Below the pieces are notes generated by a model. It was given only the letters and a program-made list of their open reading frames with translations. It was not told the DNA's origin and ran no database searches. From Pelagibius marinus (lineage in GTDB: Bacteria; Pseudomonadota; Alphaproteobacteria; Kiloniellales; Kiloniellaceae), in contig NZ_JACSDK010000015.1 of the NCBI RefSeq assembly GCF_014925385.1, positions 124,001 to 188,000 on the forward strand: 64,000 nucleotides of DNA, given 5' to 3'. Each line of letters starts with the position of its first letter. The stretch's first letter is position 1. Made by a program: the position numbers and the translations under genes. Shown here one piece after another: positions 7,183 through 15,716 of this stretch.

Positions 7183-9780
7183 CTACGCGGTCGCCCCGGC
7201 GAGCTGCCTGGCCCGCCGACCGCGCTGCATGAAAACGATAAGCCCCAGCACCAGCAGCGCCGGGATGTACATCAGTTCCTTGGGCAGCTGGTCGATCGGC
7301 TCCTTGACCACGACGATCTTCTGGCCGAAGTCGAGCCCGGCCGCCTTGGCGTCCGAGTCGTAGATCGCGTTGTCGACCTCGACCACGTCGCCGTCGATGT
7401 AGAGCTCCAGACCCGCCGCGACCAGGCGGTCTTCCCCGGTCTCGCCCTCGCCCAGCGGCAGGATGGCGACGAAGCTCCTGGGGTTGCCGACCGCGTCCTG
7501 GCCGTCGACCCGCAGGCGCAGCTCGTCGCCCGCCTGCAGGCGGTCGGCGATCTCGACGATCTGCGCCGGCGCCACGTCGCGGGTCGGCGGCGAGATCATG
7601 TCCATCCAGAAGCCGGGACGGAACAGCGTGAAGGCGATGAGCAGCAGCGCCACGGTTTCGTAGACCCTGTTCCGCGCCAGGAAGAATCCCTGTGTCGCCG
7701 CCGCGAATATCAACATCGCGACCGTGGCCACGATGAAGACGGCGATGCCGCCGATCCAGCCCACGTCGATCAGCAGCAGGTCGGTGTTGAAGATGAAGAG
7801 GAACGGCAGGGCCGCCGTGCGCAGGCTGTAGAAAAAGGCGACGAAGCCGGTCTTGATCGGGTCGCCGCCGGACACCGCCGCGGCCGCGAAGGAGGCAAGC
7901 CCCACCGGCGGCGTCACGTCGGCCATGATGCCGAAGTAGAAGACGAAGAGGTGCACGGCGATCAGCGGCACGATGAGGCCGGCGTCCTGTCCCAGCTGCA
8001 CGATGACCGGGGCCAGCAGCGAGGAGACGACGATGTAGTTCGCCGTCGTCGGCAGGCCCATGCCGAGAATGAGGCTCAGGACCGCGGTCCAGATCAGGAT
8101 CAGCATGATGTTGCCGAAGGAGAGGACCTCGACCAGTTCGGCCAGCACCAGGCCGACGCCGGTCTGCGACACCGCGCCGACGATGATGCCGGCGGTGGCC
8201 GTGGCGATGCCGATGCCGATCATGTTGCGGGCGCCGGTGATCAGGCCGTCGATCATCTCGTTCCAGCCGCGCCGCGTCTCCGCGGCAAGGTCGCCCGCGC
8301 CGCGGAAAAAGGCGAAGAGCGGACGCTGGGTGATCAGGATGAACAGCATGAAGGCCGTGGCCCAGAAGGCCGAGAGGCCCGGCGAGAGGCGCTCCACCAT
8401 CAGGCACCAGACCAGGACGACCACCGGCAGGATGAACTGCAGCCCCGACTTGACCGTCGGTCCGACCAGCGGCAGCGAGACGACAGGCGAGTTCGGGTCG
8501 TCGAGTTCGAGCTCCGGATAGCCGGCGCAGAACTTCACGAGACCGATATACACCACCGTCAAGGCGGCGGCGATCACCCAGCCGGACGAATCGCCGGCGA
8601 AGAGCTTGATCCAGCCGATGCCGTAGTAGACGGCGACCGCCAGCACGGCGATGCCGATGAAGCCGATGAGGAAGCCCATGATGGCGACCATCCAGGGCTT
8701 CGGTGCGGAGGCGCGCGGCAGCCCCAGCATGTCAGCCTTCATGGCCTCCAGGTGTACGATGTAGACCAGCGCGATGTAGGAGATCAGCGCCGGTACAAAG
8801 GCGTTCGTCACCACCTCGAAGTAGGAGATGCCGACGTACTCAACCATCAGGAAGGCGGCGGCGCCCATGACCGGCGGCATGATCTGGCCGTTCACCGAGG
8901 AGGCCACCTCGACGGCACCCGCCTTCTCCGGCGAGAAACCGACCCGCTTCATCATCGGAATGGTGAAGGTGCCGGTGGTCACCACGTTGGCGATGGAGGA
9001 ACCGGAGATGAGGCCGGTCATGGCCGAGGCGACCACCGCCGCCTTGGCCGGGCCGCCGCGGTAGTGACCGAGCAGCGAGAAGGCGACCTTGATGAAGTAG
9101 TTGCCGGCCCCGGCCTTGTCGAGCAGGGCGCCGAAGAGAACGAAGAGGAAGACAAAGCTGGTCGACACGCCCAGCGCGATGCCGAAAACGCCTTCGGACG
9201 AAAGCCATTGGTGATAGGCGACCGCGCCGAAGCTGGCGCCCTTCCAGGCCAGGATGCCCGGCATGTGCGGGCCGCCGAAGGTGTAGAGCAGGAAGACCAT
9301 GGCAACAATCATCAAGGGCGGCCCAAGCGCCCGCCTTGTGGCCTCCAGCAACAGCACGATGCCGACACAGAACACGACGATGTCCGTCATGTTGGGGTTG
9401 TTGGGGCGCGCCGACAGCTCTGTGTAGAGAATGAAATTGTAGGCCGCCGCCAAGGCCGCGACCACCGCCAGCACCCAATCCTGCACGGGAATGTGGTCGC
9501 GCGGAGAACGCTTCAGCGCCGGGAAAGCGAGAAATGCCAGGAAGACCGAAAAGGCGAGATGGATGGAACGCGCCTCAGTGTCGTTGAAGACACCGACACC
9601 GACAATGAATGGCAGCGGCGAGGCGATCCAGACCTGAAACAGCGACCAGAGAAGCGCTGCCCCTAGAATGACCTTGCCGGCCGAGCCGACAGGATTGCGG
9701 CCGCCAGTGTCGGTCGATGCGACAAGATCTTGAAGTTCCTCCTCCGACAACTGGGTGCCGGTGGCCTTTTCCTCACTCAT
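7183..9780 (-). CDS. TAXI-type TRAP transporter fused permease (4TM/12TM) with C-terminal DUF3394 region
   Basis: Fusion of the small and large TRAP permeases in one 865-residue chain, as is usual for TAXI systems. The first third has four helices equivalent to DctQ (KVILGAALLWSLFQVWIA onward). The long remainder has the DctM scaffold with SGSSIANVVTTGTFTIPMMK, GQIMPPVMGAAAFLMVEY and LGMGLPTTANYIVVSS. A soluble C-terminal segment of about 100 residues (PTRDVAPAQIVEIADRLQAG onward) followed by a last helix matches the DUF3394 extension. The ATG at 9780 has GGGGGA six bases upstream; the longer frame would need a TTG start that overlaps this ribosome-binding site. It lies downstream of its binding-protein gene and upstream of uspA. 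Confidence 0.95.
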   Translation of the reverse strand: MSEEKATGTQLSEEELQDLVASTDTGGRNPVGSAGKVILGAALLWSLFQVWIASPLPFIVGVGVFNDTEARSIHLAFSVFLAFLAFPALKRSPRDHIPVQDWVLAVVAALAAAYNFILYTELSARPNNPNMTDIVVFCVGIVLLLEATRRALGPPLMIVAMVFLLYTFGGPHMPGILAWKGASFGAVAYHQWLSSEGVFGIALGVSTSFVFLFVLFGALLDKAGAGNYFIKVAFSLLGHYRGGPAKAAVVASAMTGLISGSSIANVVTTGTFTIPMMKRVGFSPEKAGAVEVASSVNGQIMPPVMGAAAFLMVEYVGISYFEVVTNAFVPALISYIALVYIVHLEAMKADMLGLPRASAPKPWMVAIMGFLIGFIGIAVLAVAVYYGIGWIKLFAGDSSGWVIAAALTVVYIGLVKFCAGYPELELDDPNSPVVSLPLVGPTVKSGLQFILPVVVLVWCLMVERLSPGLSAFWATAFMLFILITQRPLFAFFRGAGDLAAETRRGWNEMIDGLITGARNMIGIGIATATAGIIVGAVSQTGVGLVLAELVEVLSFGNIMLILIWTAVLSLILGMGLPTTANYIVVSSLLAPVIVQLGQDAGLIVPLIAVHLFVFYFGIMADVTPPVGLASFAAAAVSGGDPIKTGFVAFFYSLRTAALPFLFIFNTDLLLIDVGWIGGIAVFIVATVAMLIFAAATQGFFLARNRVYETVALLLIAFTLFRPGFWMDMISPPTRDVAPAQIVEIADRLQAGDELRLRVDGQDAVGNPRSFVAILPLGEGETGEDRLVAAGLELYIDGDVVEVDNAIYDSDAKAAGLDFGQKIVVVKEPIDQLPKELMYIPALLVLGLIVFMQRGRRARQLAGATA

Positions 9781-9876
9781 GCTGTCCCCCAAAGTCGACC
9801 GACTTGAATCGCCGGCGCTTCAATCCCCGTAGAAAAAGAAATGGGCGGGACCGAGGCCCCGCCCAAGCACGGCTGA

Positions 9877-10857
9877 TTACATCCAGCCCTTTTCCTTGTA
9901 GTAGCGCACGGCACCGGGGTGCAGCGGCGCAGAGAGATTGTTGGTGATCATCTTGGACGGCTCCAGGTTGGAGAAAGCCGGGTGCAGCCGCTTGAAACGA
10001 TCGAAGTTGTCGAAGACCGCCTTGACGATCTGATAGACGGTTTCCTCGTCGGTGTTCGTCGAAGTGACGAAGGTCGCGCCGACGCCGAAGGTCTGGGTGT
10101 CGCTATCCGTGCCGGTGTACATGCCGCCGGGAATGGTCGCCGTGGCATAGTAGGCGTTCTCGTTCACCAGCTTGTCGATGGCGGGGCCGGTCACCGGCAC
10201 CAGCACCGACTCGCAGGAGGTCGTGGCTTCCTTGATCGAGCCGCTGGGATGGCCGACGGTGAAGATCATGGCGTCGATCTTGTTGTCGCAAAGCGCCTGC
10301 GCCTGCTCGGCGGACTTCAACTCGGAGGCCAGCTTGAAGTCGTCCATGGACCAGCCCATTTCCTCCATCACCACTTCCATGGTGCCACGCTGGCCGGAGC
10401 CGGGATTGCCGATATTGACGCGCTTGCCCTTCAGGTCGTCGAAGGTCTTGATGCCGGAGTCCTTGCGGGCCACCACTGTGAAGGGCTCGGGATGCACCGA
10501 GAAGACCGCGCGCAGTTCCTTGAAGGCGCCGTCCGGGAACTTGTCCGGCGTATCACCGTTGTAGGCGTGATACTGCCAGTCCGACTGGGCCACGCCCATG
10601 TCGAGATCGCCGGCGCGGATGCCGTTGATGTTGGCCACGGAGCCGCCGGTGGTGTGGGTACACTTGATGTTGTGGTCCTTGGTGCCGCGATTGACCAGCT
10701 TGCAGATGGAGCCGCCGACCACGTAGTAGACGCCGGTCTGCCCGCCGGTGCCGATGGTGACGAAGGTTTCGTCCGCTTGGGCCGTCCCCGCGGCGCCCGC
10801 CAGAAGGGCCGCCACCGACAGGCCGGCGACAGTAGCTTTCAAAGGCATGAATTTCAT
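9877..10857 (-). CDS. TAXI-family TRAP transporter solute-binding protein
   Basis: Periplasmic binding protein of 326 residues for the fused permease 97 bases downstream. The ATG at 10857 follows a GGGAG site and opens a clear signal peptide, MKFMPLKATVAGLSVAALLAG, cleaved near GTAQADE. The mature N-terminus TFVTIGTGGQTGVYYVVGGSICKLVN and the later VNIGNPGSGQRGTMEVVM are the TAXI family signatures, and the C-terminus PLHPGAVRYYKEKGWM is standard. TAXI systems are generally linked to glutamate, glutamine or other small carboxylates, but the actual ligand cannot be told here. Operon order is binding protein, permease, UspA. Confidence 0.95.
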   Translation of the reverse strand: MKFMPLKATVAGLSVAALLAGAAGTAQADETFVTIGTGGQTGVYYVVGGSICKLVNRGTKDHNIKCTHTTGGSVANINGIRAGDLDMGVAQSDWQYHAYNGDTPDKFPDGAFKELRAVFSVHPEPFTVVARKDSGIKTFDDLKGKRVNIGNPGSGQRGTMEVVMEEMGWSMDDFKLASELKSAEQAQALCDNKIDAMIFTVGHPSGSIKEATTSCESVLVPVTGPAIDKLVNENAYYATATIPGGMYTGTDSDTQTFGVGATFVTSTNTDEETVYQIVKAVFDNFDRFKRLHPAFSNLEPSKMITNNLSAPLHPGAVRYYKEKGWM

Positions 10858-11258
10858 GGGTTGTTCACTCCCAGTTTTATCACTGTAAATTGAAATGTTA
10901 CGGCAGCCGCCGTTATGACGGCCGGTCGCTCTCCTCCAGAAGACGACAGCTAGTCCGGCCCAGGAAATACCGCCGACGGCCTGGCGCAAAACAGCCGTCA
11001 CGGACGCCCAAACGTGGGGGTCCGTCATGCCATTCCGGCCTGGCGTGCAAAGCATAGCTAGTCAGAACGCGATTCCCTGTGCCTTTGGCTCGGTGTTTAG
11101 ACCACCGTTATTTTGGTTATTGAAGACTTACCCTTAGCGGATTGTCCACCCCGTTCTGGTCCGATAGCGCAATCAAAAGGGCTGGCTGCGCGGCGGCGGC
11201 GCTCTGTCGCAGCCGCGGCGCTAGAACTGTCGCCTGTTGTGATCTATGTTCCGCGCAG
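10858..11258. other. Divergent intergenic region, about 400 bases
   Basis: Promoter space for the TAXI operon (minus) and for the DUF2946 gene (plus). An AT-rich patch at 11094-11145 upstream of the plus-strand gene and another at 10870-10905 upstream of the minus-strand gene are likely promoter sites. I cannot fix hexamers with confidence. No small gene or structured RNA was recognised. Confidence 0.4.
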
Positions 11259-11693
11259 ATGCGTCGCCGTGGTCAAAACTTTAGATTTCCGCGCCTCGCC
11301 GCCAGTTTCCTGGCGGTGGTGGGACTGCTTGGCCACGGCTTGGCGATGCTGCTTGTCGGTCAGCTGGCGCAAAGCCCCTCAAGTTCTGTTGCGGCGCAAC
11401 AAGCCTACCCTGCCTTCGTCGAGATCTGCACTGCCGACGGCTTGCGCAGGTTGGCCCGCGCCGACCTGCCCGGCGAAGAAGACGAGACTCCGGCGGCCCC
11501 GCGCCACGGCAAGATCGACGCCTGCCCGGTCTGCACCGCCTTCGCCCAGAACGGCCCGGCGGACCTGCCGGTCGCCGTGGCGCCGACGTGCCGCAGCCTG
11601 CGCGCCGCCGCCCCGCGCCCGCCGCATCAGGTGGCCGCCGTGGCTCCGGAGCGGCTGCGGGCGCTGTCGCGCGGACCGCCCGCGACGGCCTGA
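11259..11693 (+). CDS. DUF2946 family protein (copper-associated)
   Basis: Predicted membrane-anchored protein of 144 residues with one N-terminal hydrophobic helix (FLAVVGLLGHGLAMLLVGQLA). The rest is periplasmic and contains two CxxC-like elements, an isolated Cys in FVEICTADG and IDACPVCTAFAQ, the pattern that defines DUF2946. Members of this family are repeatedly found next to copper genes, and here the next gene encodes a PCuAC chaperone 110 bases downstream. The start is uncertain: the frame is open to 11142, but the ATG at 11259 puts the signal-like helix near the N-terminus. A role in copper binding or delivery is inferred from the cysteines and the neighbour. Confidence 0.75.
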   Translation: MRRRGQNFRFPRLAASFLAVVGLLGHGLAMLLVGQLAQSPSSSVAAQQAYPAFVEICTADGLRRLARADLPGEEDETPAAPRHGKIDACPVCTAFAQNGPADLPVAVAPTCRSLRAAAPRPPHQVAAVAPERLRALSRGPPATA

Positions 11694-11803
11694 GCGGATC
11701 CCGCCGCTCCCCTCGCACCGTGACAACACCGCCGGCGACCGACGCCCCGCCTCACCCGACGGCCGGGCGCGGCGCCGCGACAGAACGATAAGGAAAACTT
11801 CGA

Positions 11804-12337
11804 ATGCAGCGTTTTCTCTCTGCCGCCTTCGGCGCGGCTCTTCTCCTCGCTGGCAGCCTCTTCGCCGCGCCCCCCGTGGCGGCGCAGGAGGTCAAGTTCG
11901 CCACTTTTACCATCGAGCATCCCTGGGCGCGGGCCTCCGCCGGCCCGGCGCGCAACAGCGCCGCCTTCATGACCATCCACAACAGCGGCGCGGCCGACCG
12001 CCTGGTCGCAGCCGCCGGCGACGTCGCCGCGCGGGTCGAGTTGCACACCCATCTGATGGAGGGTGATGTGATGAAGATGCGCCAGGTCGAGGCCGTCGAC
12101 GTCCCCGCCGGCGGCATGGCAGCCCTGCAGCCCGGTGGCTTCCACGTCATGCTGATCGGCCTCAAGGAACCCCTGAAGGAAGGCGACAGCTTCCCCCTCA
12201 CCCTGACCTTCGAGAAGGCCGGCGAGGTGACCCTGGAGGTCGCCGTCGAAGCGATCGGCAGCATGGGCCCGCAGGGCATGCAGGGCGGCATGGGCCAAGG
12301 GTCGATGAACCACGGCGAGATGCCGAAATCGAACTAG
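11804..12337 (+). CDS. PCuAC-family periplasmic copper chaperone
   Basis: Secreted 177-residue protein with a signal peptide ending PPVAAQE. The mature part is a PCuAC (DUF461) domain, which carries Cu(I) to cytochrome oxidase assembly. The Cu-binding H(M)x10Mx21HxM-type residues are visible as HTHLMEGDVMKMR and, 20-some residues on, GGFHVMLIGL. A Met/Gly/Gln-rich tail (GSMGPQGMQGGMGQGSMNHG) adds possible copper ligands. With the upstream DUF2946 gene it forms a small copper unit. In this genome the likely client is the cbb3 oxidase encoded at 38-46 kb, but that link is an inference. Confidence 0.93.
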   Translation: MQRFLSAAFGAALLLAGSLFAAPPVAAQEVKFATFTIEHPWARASAGPARNSAAFMTIHNSGAADRLVAAAGDVAARVELHTHLMEGDVMKMRQVEAVDVPAGGMAALQPGGFHVMLIGLKEPLKEGDSFPLTLTFEKAGEVTLEVAVEAIGSMGPQGMQGGMGQGSMNHGEMPKSN

Positions 12338-12347
12338 GGCGCCGACA

Positions 12348-12403
12348 GTCGACCTCGTGCTTCGAGACGCAAGCTATCGCTTGCTCCTCAGCATGAGGTC
12401 GAC
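12348..12403. repeat. REP-like intergenic palindrome 1
   Basis: Imperfect inverted repeat: GTCGACCTCGTGCTTCGAGA on the left (continuing ACGCAAGC) pairs with GCTTGCTCCTCAGCATGAGG on the right (continuing TCGAC). The CCTCATGCTGAGGAGC core is a repeat seen in many alphaproteobacterial intergenic regions. It lies directly downstream of the PCuAC gene and may act as its transcription stop. Confidence 0.7.
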
Positions 12404-12418
12404 CGGATATTTCAGGAG

Positions 12419-12461
12419 CCTCACCCTGAGGAGGGCCGCAGGCCCGTCTCGACGGGCGGGG
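12419..12461. repeat. REP-like intergenic palindrome 2
   Basis: A second copy of the same repeat type, beginning CCTCACCCTGAGGAGGGCCG and ending in CGTCTCGACGGGCGGGG, 15 bases after the first. It has the CCTCA-CCTGAGGAG head and the GTCTCGA tail of the family. Paired copies of this kind are typical of REP doublets between convergent genes, which is its position here. Confidence 0.65.
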
Positions 12462-12511
12462 CGATTGACGTGGGTGTCGCTACAACACTCCGCCCCCTCA
12501 GTCGGCGCCCA

Positions 12512-13363
12512 TCAGGCGGCGCCCATCAGTCGGCGCGCGGTGGCGGCATCGGCCAGAGGACGGCCGAAGGCCGCCGCCGCCGCCGCGCTGGCGGCCACCA
12601 GCTGCGCGTTGTCATGCGCCTGCTCGCCGCTCGGCAGGAAGAGATTATTCTCGAAACCGACCCTGGCATGGCCGCCCAGCGTCGCCGCCGCGGTCACGCA
12701 GGCGGTCTCCTTCGGCCCGAAGGCGCAGATCGCCCAGGGCAGCTTGGCCGCCTCCGGCCAGGCCTCGATCTCGCTCAGAAAGGGCAGCAGGTCATTCGGC
12801 ACCGAGCGCTGGCCCGCCGTGTAGCGCCCCAGCACGAACAGCAGGAAGGCCGGGCCCGGCGGAATGACGCCGTCGGCCTGCAGCTTGGCGAAGCGTTCGA
12901 CGTCCTCGGCCGCGTAGAGGATGTACTGCGGCAGGATGCCCGCGCCGACCAGCCAGGCGAGGAACTCGCGCGCCTCCTCCTCGCCGCCCACCGGCACGAG
13001 TTCGCGGATCGCCAGGCTGACCGCTTCCGGCTGCAGCTCGCGCACCATGGCCATCTGCTGCTCAGCGGTGAAGATGCCCACCGCCTCGCTGGTCACCTGG
13101 ATGACCATCCCGTCGCCCACCGCCTCGCGCACCGCCGCCGTGGCCTCGCGGTAGGCGCCGACGTCCAGGCTGTGCTTCTGCTCGGCGTCGCGCACGTGCA
13201 GATGGATCATCGAGGCACCGGCGGCCTGCGCCGCCGCCGCGGTGGCGGCGATCTCGGCGGGCGAGATCGGTACCGCCGGGTGGTCGGCCTGGGTCTTGCG
13301 CGCGCCGTTGGGCGCCACGGCCAGGATCAGCGGCGGCCAGTCGACGGAAAGGCTGTCGTTCAC
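12512..13363 (-). CDS. Beta-keto acid cleavage enzyme (BKACE, DUF849 / 3-keto-5-aminohexanoate cleavage family)
   Basis: Cytosolic zinc-dependent enzyme of 283 residues that condenses a beta-keto acid with acetyl-CoA, giving acetoacetate and a new acyl-CoA. The fold is a TIM barrel. Metal ligands are visible in the strand SMIHLHVRDAEQKHS (His-x-His) and in VGFENNLFLPSGEQAHDN (the Glu of the C-terminal barrel). PLILAVAPNGARKTQADHPA is the standard N-terminus. The start is GTG at 13363, overlapping the aminotransferase stop as GTGA. The substrate of this member is not evident; the paired aminotransferase suggests an amino-keto acid, with lysine-type catabolism as one option. Confidence 0.9.
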   Translation of the reverse strand: MNDSLSVDWPPLILAVAPNGARKTQADHPAVPISPAEIAATAAAAQAAGASMIHLHVRDAEQKHSLDVGAYREATAAVREAVGDGMVIQVTSEAVGIFTAEQQMAMVRELQPEAVSLAIRELVPVGGEEEAREFLAWLVGAGILPQYILYAAEDVERFAKLQADGVIPPGPAFLLFVLGRYTAGQRSVPNDLLPFLSEIEAWPEAAKLPWAICAFGPKETACVTAAATLGGHARVGFENNLFLPSGEQAHDNAQLVAASAAAAAAFGRPLADAATARRLMGAA

Positions 13364-14700
13364 GCCGCCGCCCCCACTTCGGCCAGCACGCTGTCGACCG
13401 CGCGGCCCAGCTTGTCGACGATCTCGTCGAGGTGCGGCTGCTGCACGATGAAGGAGGGCGCCAGCAGGATGTGATCGCCGCGCCGGCCGTCGACACTGCC
13501 GCCGTTGGGATAGCAGACCATGCCTTCGGCCATCGCCTGCTTCTTGATCAGCGCGTTGACCTTGAGGGCCGGATCGAAGGGCTCCTTGGTCGCGCGGTCG
13601 GCGACCAGCTCCAGCCCAATGAAAAGGCCACGCCCGCGGATGTCGCCGACATGGTGGTGGTTGCCGAAGCGCGCCTCCAGCGCCTCGCGCAGGGCCGCGC
13701 CCTGGCGCTTCACGTTGTCCAGCAGCTTCTCGGACTCGATGGTGTGCTGCACGGCCAGGGCCGCGGCGCAGGCCGTGGCGTGGCCGATGTAGGTGAAGCC
13801 GTGCTCGAAGGCGCCGGAGCCCTGGGCGATAGTGTCGTAAATCCGCCCCGAGCAGAGTGTCGCGCCGATCGGCTGGTAGCCGCCGCCCAGGCCCTTGGCG
13901 CAGGTCAGGATGTCGGGGGAGATGCCATCCTGCTCGCAGGCGTAGAGGCTGCCGGTGCGGCCCATGCCGCACATCACCTCGTCGAGGATCAGCAGCACGC
14001 CGTAATTGTCGCAGATCTCGCGGATGCGTTTGAAGTAGCCGGTGACCGAGGGTACCGCGCCCAGGGTGGCGCCGACCACGGGCTCGGCGATGAAGGCGGC
14101 GACCTTCTCCGGCCCGACCCGCAGGATCTCAGCTTCCAGGCTGTCGGCGACGCGGCGGCCGTAGGCCTCCTCGCTCTCGTCGTGCGCCTGCTCGCGGTAG
14201 GCGTAGCAGGGATCGATGTGGCTGGCCGGGCTGAGCAGCGGCTGATAGGGCGCGCGCCGCGCCGCGTTGCCGCCGACCGAGAGGGCGCCCAGCGTGTTGC
14301 CGTGGTAGCTCTGGCGGCGGGCGATGAAGTGGTAGCGGTCCGGCTCCCCGTTCTCCAAATGGAACTGGCGGGCGAGTTTCAACGCGGTCTCGTTGGCCTC
14401 CGAGCCGCCGGAGACGAAATAGACCCGGGCCAGGTCGCCGGGCGCGCGCTTGATCAGGTATTCGGCCAGGGCCTCCGAGGCCTCGGTGGTGAAGAAGGCG
14501 CTGTGAGCGTAGGCGATCTTGTCGACCTGATCCTTGATCGCCTGGATCACCGCCGGATGGCCGTGGCCCAGGCAGGACACCGCCGCGCCGCCCGAGGCGT
14601 CGATATAGCGCTTGCCCTCGCTGTCGAAGAGATAGGGGCCCTCGCCGCCGACGGCGACGGGATAGCTGGCCTTGCTGTGGCGCGGAAAGACGTAGCTCAC
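13360..14700 (-). CDS. Class III (omega) aminotransferase, PLP-dependent
   Basis: Aminotransferase of 446 residues. Domain features in order: YIDASGGAAVSCLGHGHP near the N-terminus, FVSGGSEANETALKLARQFH (phosphate-binding), SYHGNTLGALSVGG, LLILDEVMCGMGRTGSLYA (PLP-ring Asp) and DILTCAKGLGGGYQPIGA, whose Lys forms the Schiff base. The start is taken as GTG at 14700 because the protein then begins VSYVFPRHSK, as in relatives; the extra 37 residues upstream look non-coding. It is co-transcribed and translationally coupled with the BKACE gene downstream. Together they could transaminate and cleave a beta-keto or amino acid. Beta-alanine, GABA-like or lysine-derived amines are possible substrates. 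Confidence 0.93.
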   Translation of the reverse strand: MSYVFPRHSKASYPVAVGGEGPYLFDSEGKRYIDASGGAAVSCLGHGHPAVIQAIKDQVDKIAYAHSAFFTTEASEALAEYLIKRAPGDLARVYFVSGGSEANETALKLARQFHLENGEPDRYHFIARRQSYHGNTLGALSVGGNAARRAPYQPLLSPASHIDPCYAYREQAHDESEEAYGRRVADSLEAEILRVGPEKVAAFIAEPVVGATLGAVPSVTGYFKRIREICDNYGVLLILDEVMCGMGRTGSLYACEQDGISPDILTCAKGLGGGYQPIGATLCSGRIYDTIAQGSGAFEHGFTYIGHATACAAALAVQHTIESEKLLDNVKRQGAALREALEARFGNHHHVGDIRGRGLFIGLELVADRATKEPFDPALKVNALIKKQAMAEGMVCYPNGGSVDGRRGDHILLAPSFIVQQPHLDEIVDKLGRAVDSVLAEVGAAA

Positions 14701-14976
14701 GGTTGCTGCTCTCAATGCCTGAGGAAGAGGTGTCTGGCGACTGGACCGGCAGTTTAGGACGATATCGAACGAACTGTCACGGTGGCCGGCCGTGCAGATC
14801 GTGAAGGCCACCCCTGCACCGCGCGCGGATCACCTCACCGCTTCGTGTCTGGCGCCGCCGCCGGCAGCCACCCGTCTTCGCATTGTCCTCGCCCCGGCGG
14901 GCCAGTAGGATGCGCCGGGCCGCCGGTACCACGGCGGGCCGAGCAACGGGGAACTGGCAAGGGGGCTGGTAGTTCA

Positions 14977-15492
14977 ATGAACCTGAAAGAGCACATCCGC
15001 GGCATTCCGGATTTTCCGAGCCCCGGCATCCTGTTCTACGACATCTCGCCGCTGCTGGCGCACGCCCAGGCCTGGCAGGCCACCGTGGACCGCCTGGCCG
15101 AGATCGTCCACGAGCACGAGCCCGACGTGCTGGCCGGGATCGAATCCCGCGGCTTCCTGGTCGCCGCCCCGCTGGCCCTGAAGCTCAGCAAGGGCTTCGT
15201 CATGGTGCGCAAGAAGGGCAAGCTGCCCGGCGCCACCCTGCCCTACACCTATGACCTGGAATACGGCAGCGACACCATCGAGATCCAGGCCGATGCCGTG
15301 CAGCCGGGCCAGAAGGTCTTCCTGCTGGACGACCTGCTGGCCACCGGCGGCACCATGAACGCCGCCGCCCAGCTGCTGCGCTCCGCCGGGGCGGAGGTGA
15401 CCGGCGCCGCCTGCATCATCGAGCTGACCTTCCTCAAGGGCCGCGACAACCTCGACATCCCGATTTCCACGCTGCTGGCCTACGACAGCTAG
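14977..15492 (+). CDS. apt: Adenine phosphoribosyltransferase
   Basis: Purine-salvage enzyme of 171 residues that makes AMP from adenine and PRPP in the cytoplasm. The N-terminus [20 protein letters not shown] is the classic Apt start. [17 protein letters not shown] and VRKKGKLPG follow, and the PRPP-binding loop is [14 protein letters not shown] around residues 108-127. The ATG at 14977 has a GGGGG ribosome-binding site; the frame is open far upstream but the extension is not Apt-like. It is a single gene, with divergent spacing to the aminotransferase operon. Confidence 0.97.
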   Translation: MNLKEHIRGIPDFPSPGILFYDISPLLAHAQAWQATVDRLAEIVHEHEPDVLAGIESRGFLVAAPLALKLSKGFVMVRKKGKLPGATLPYTYDLEYGSDTIEIQADAVQPGQKVFLLDDLLATGGTMNAAAQLLRSAGAEVTGAACIIELTFLKGRDNLDIPISTLLAYDS

Positions 15493-15716
15493 GGCGCGGC
15501 TGCCCTGGGCCCGGGTTCTTGGGACCGCCAGAACATCTCAACCGGGGCGTTCTCTTTAGGATGAGTTAACTCTACTAGTCTATCAGTGCTTGCTTGCGCG
15601 TCTTGGCGGGCGAGCACGCCTTCCGCCACCGCCGGCAACACCGGCAGGTTGTGGTGCTTCGCCCGTCAGGTGTCCGGCCCCCACCGGGGGGCGAGAGTTT
15701 TGGATTCGCCGGGGTA

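Noticed and set aside
6673-9666. A 997-codon open frame on the plus strand
   Set aside because: It lies opposite the TAXI-TRAP fused permease and is full of Asp/His/Arg-rich low-complexity sequence, as expected from antisense of hydrophobic high-GC genes.
14701-14976. N-terminal extension of Apt back to 14782
   Set aside because: The added residues are Arg/Pro/Gly-rich and unlike the family; the ATG at 14977 has the ribosome-binding site.
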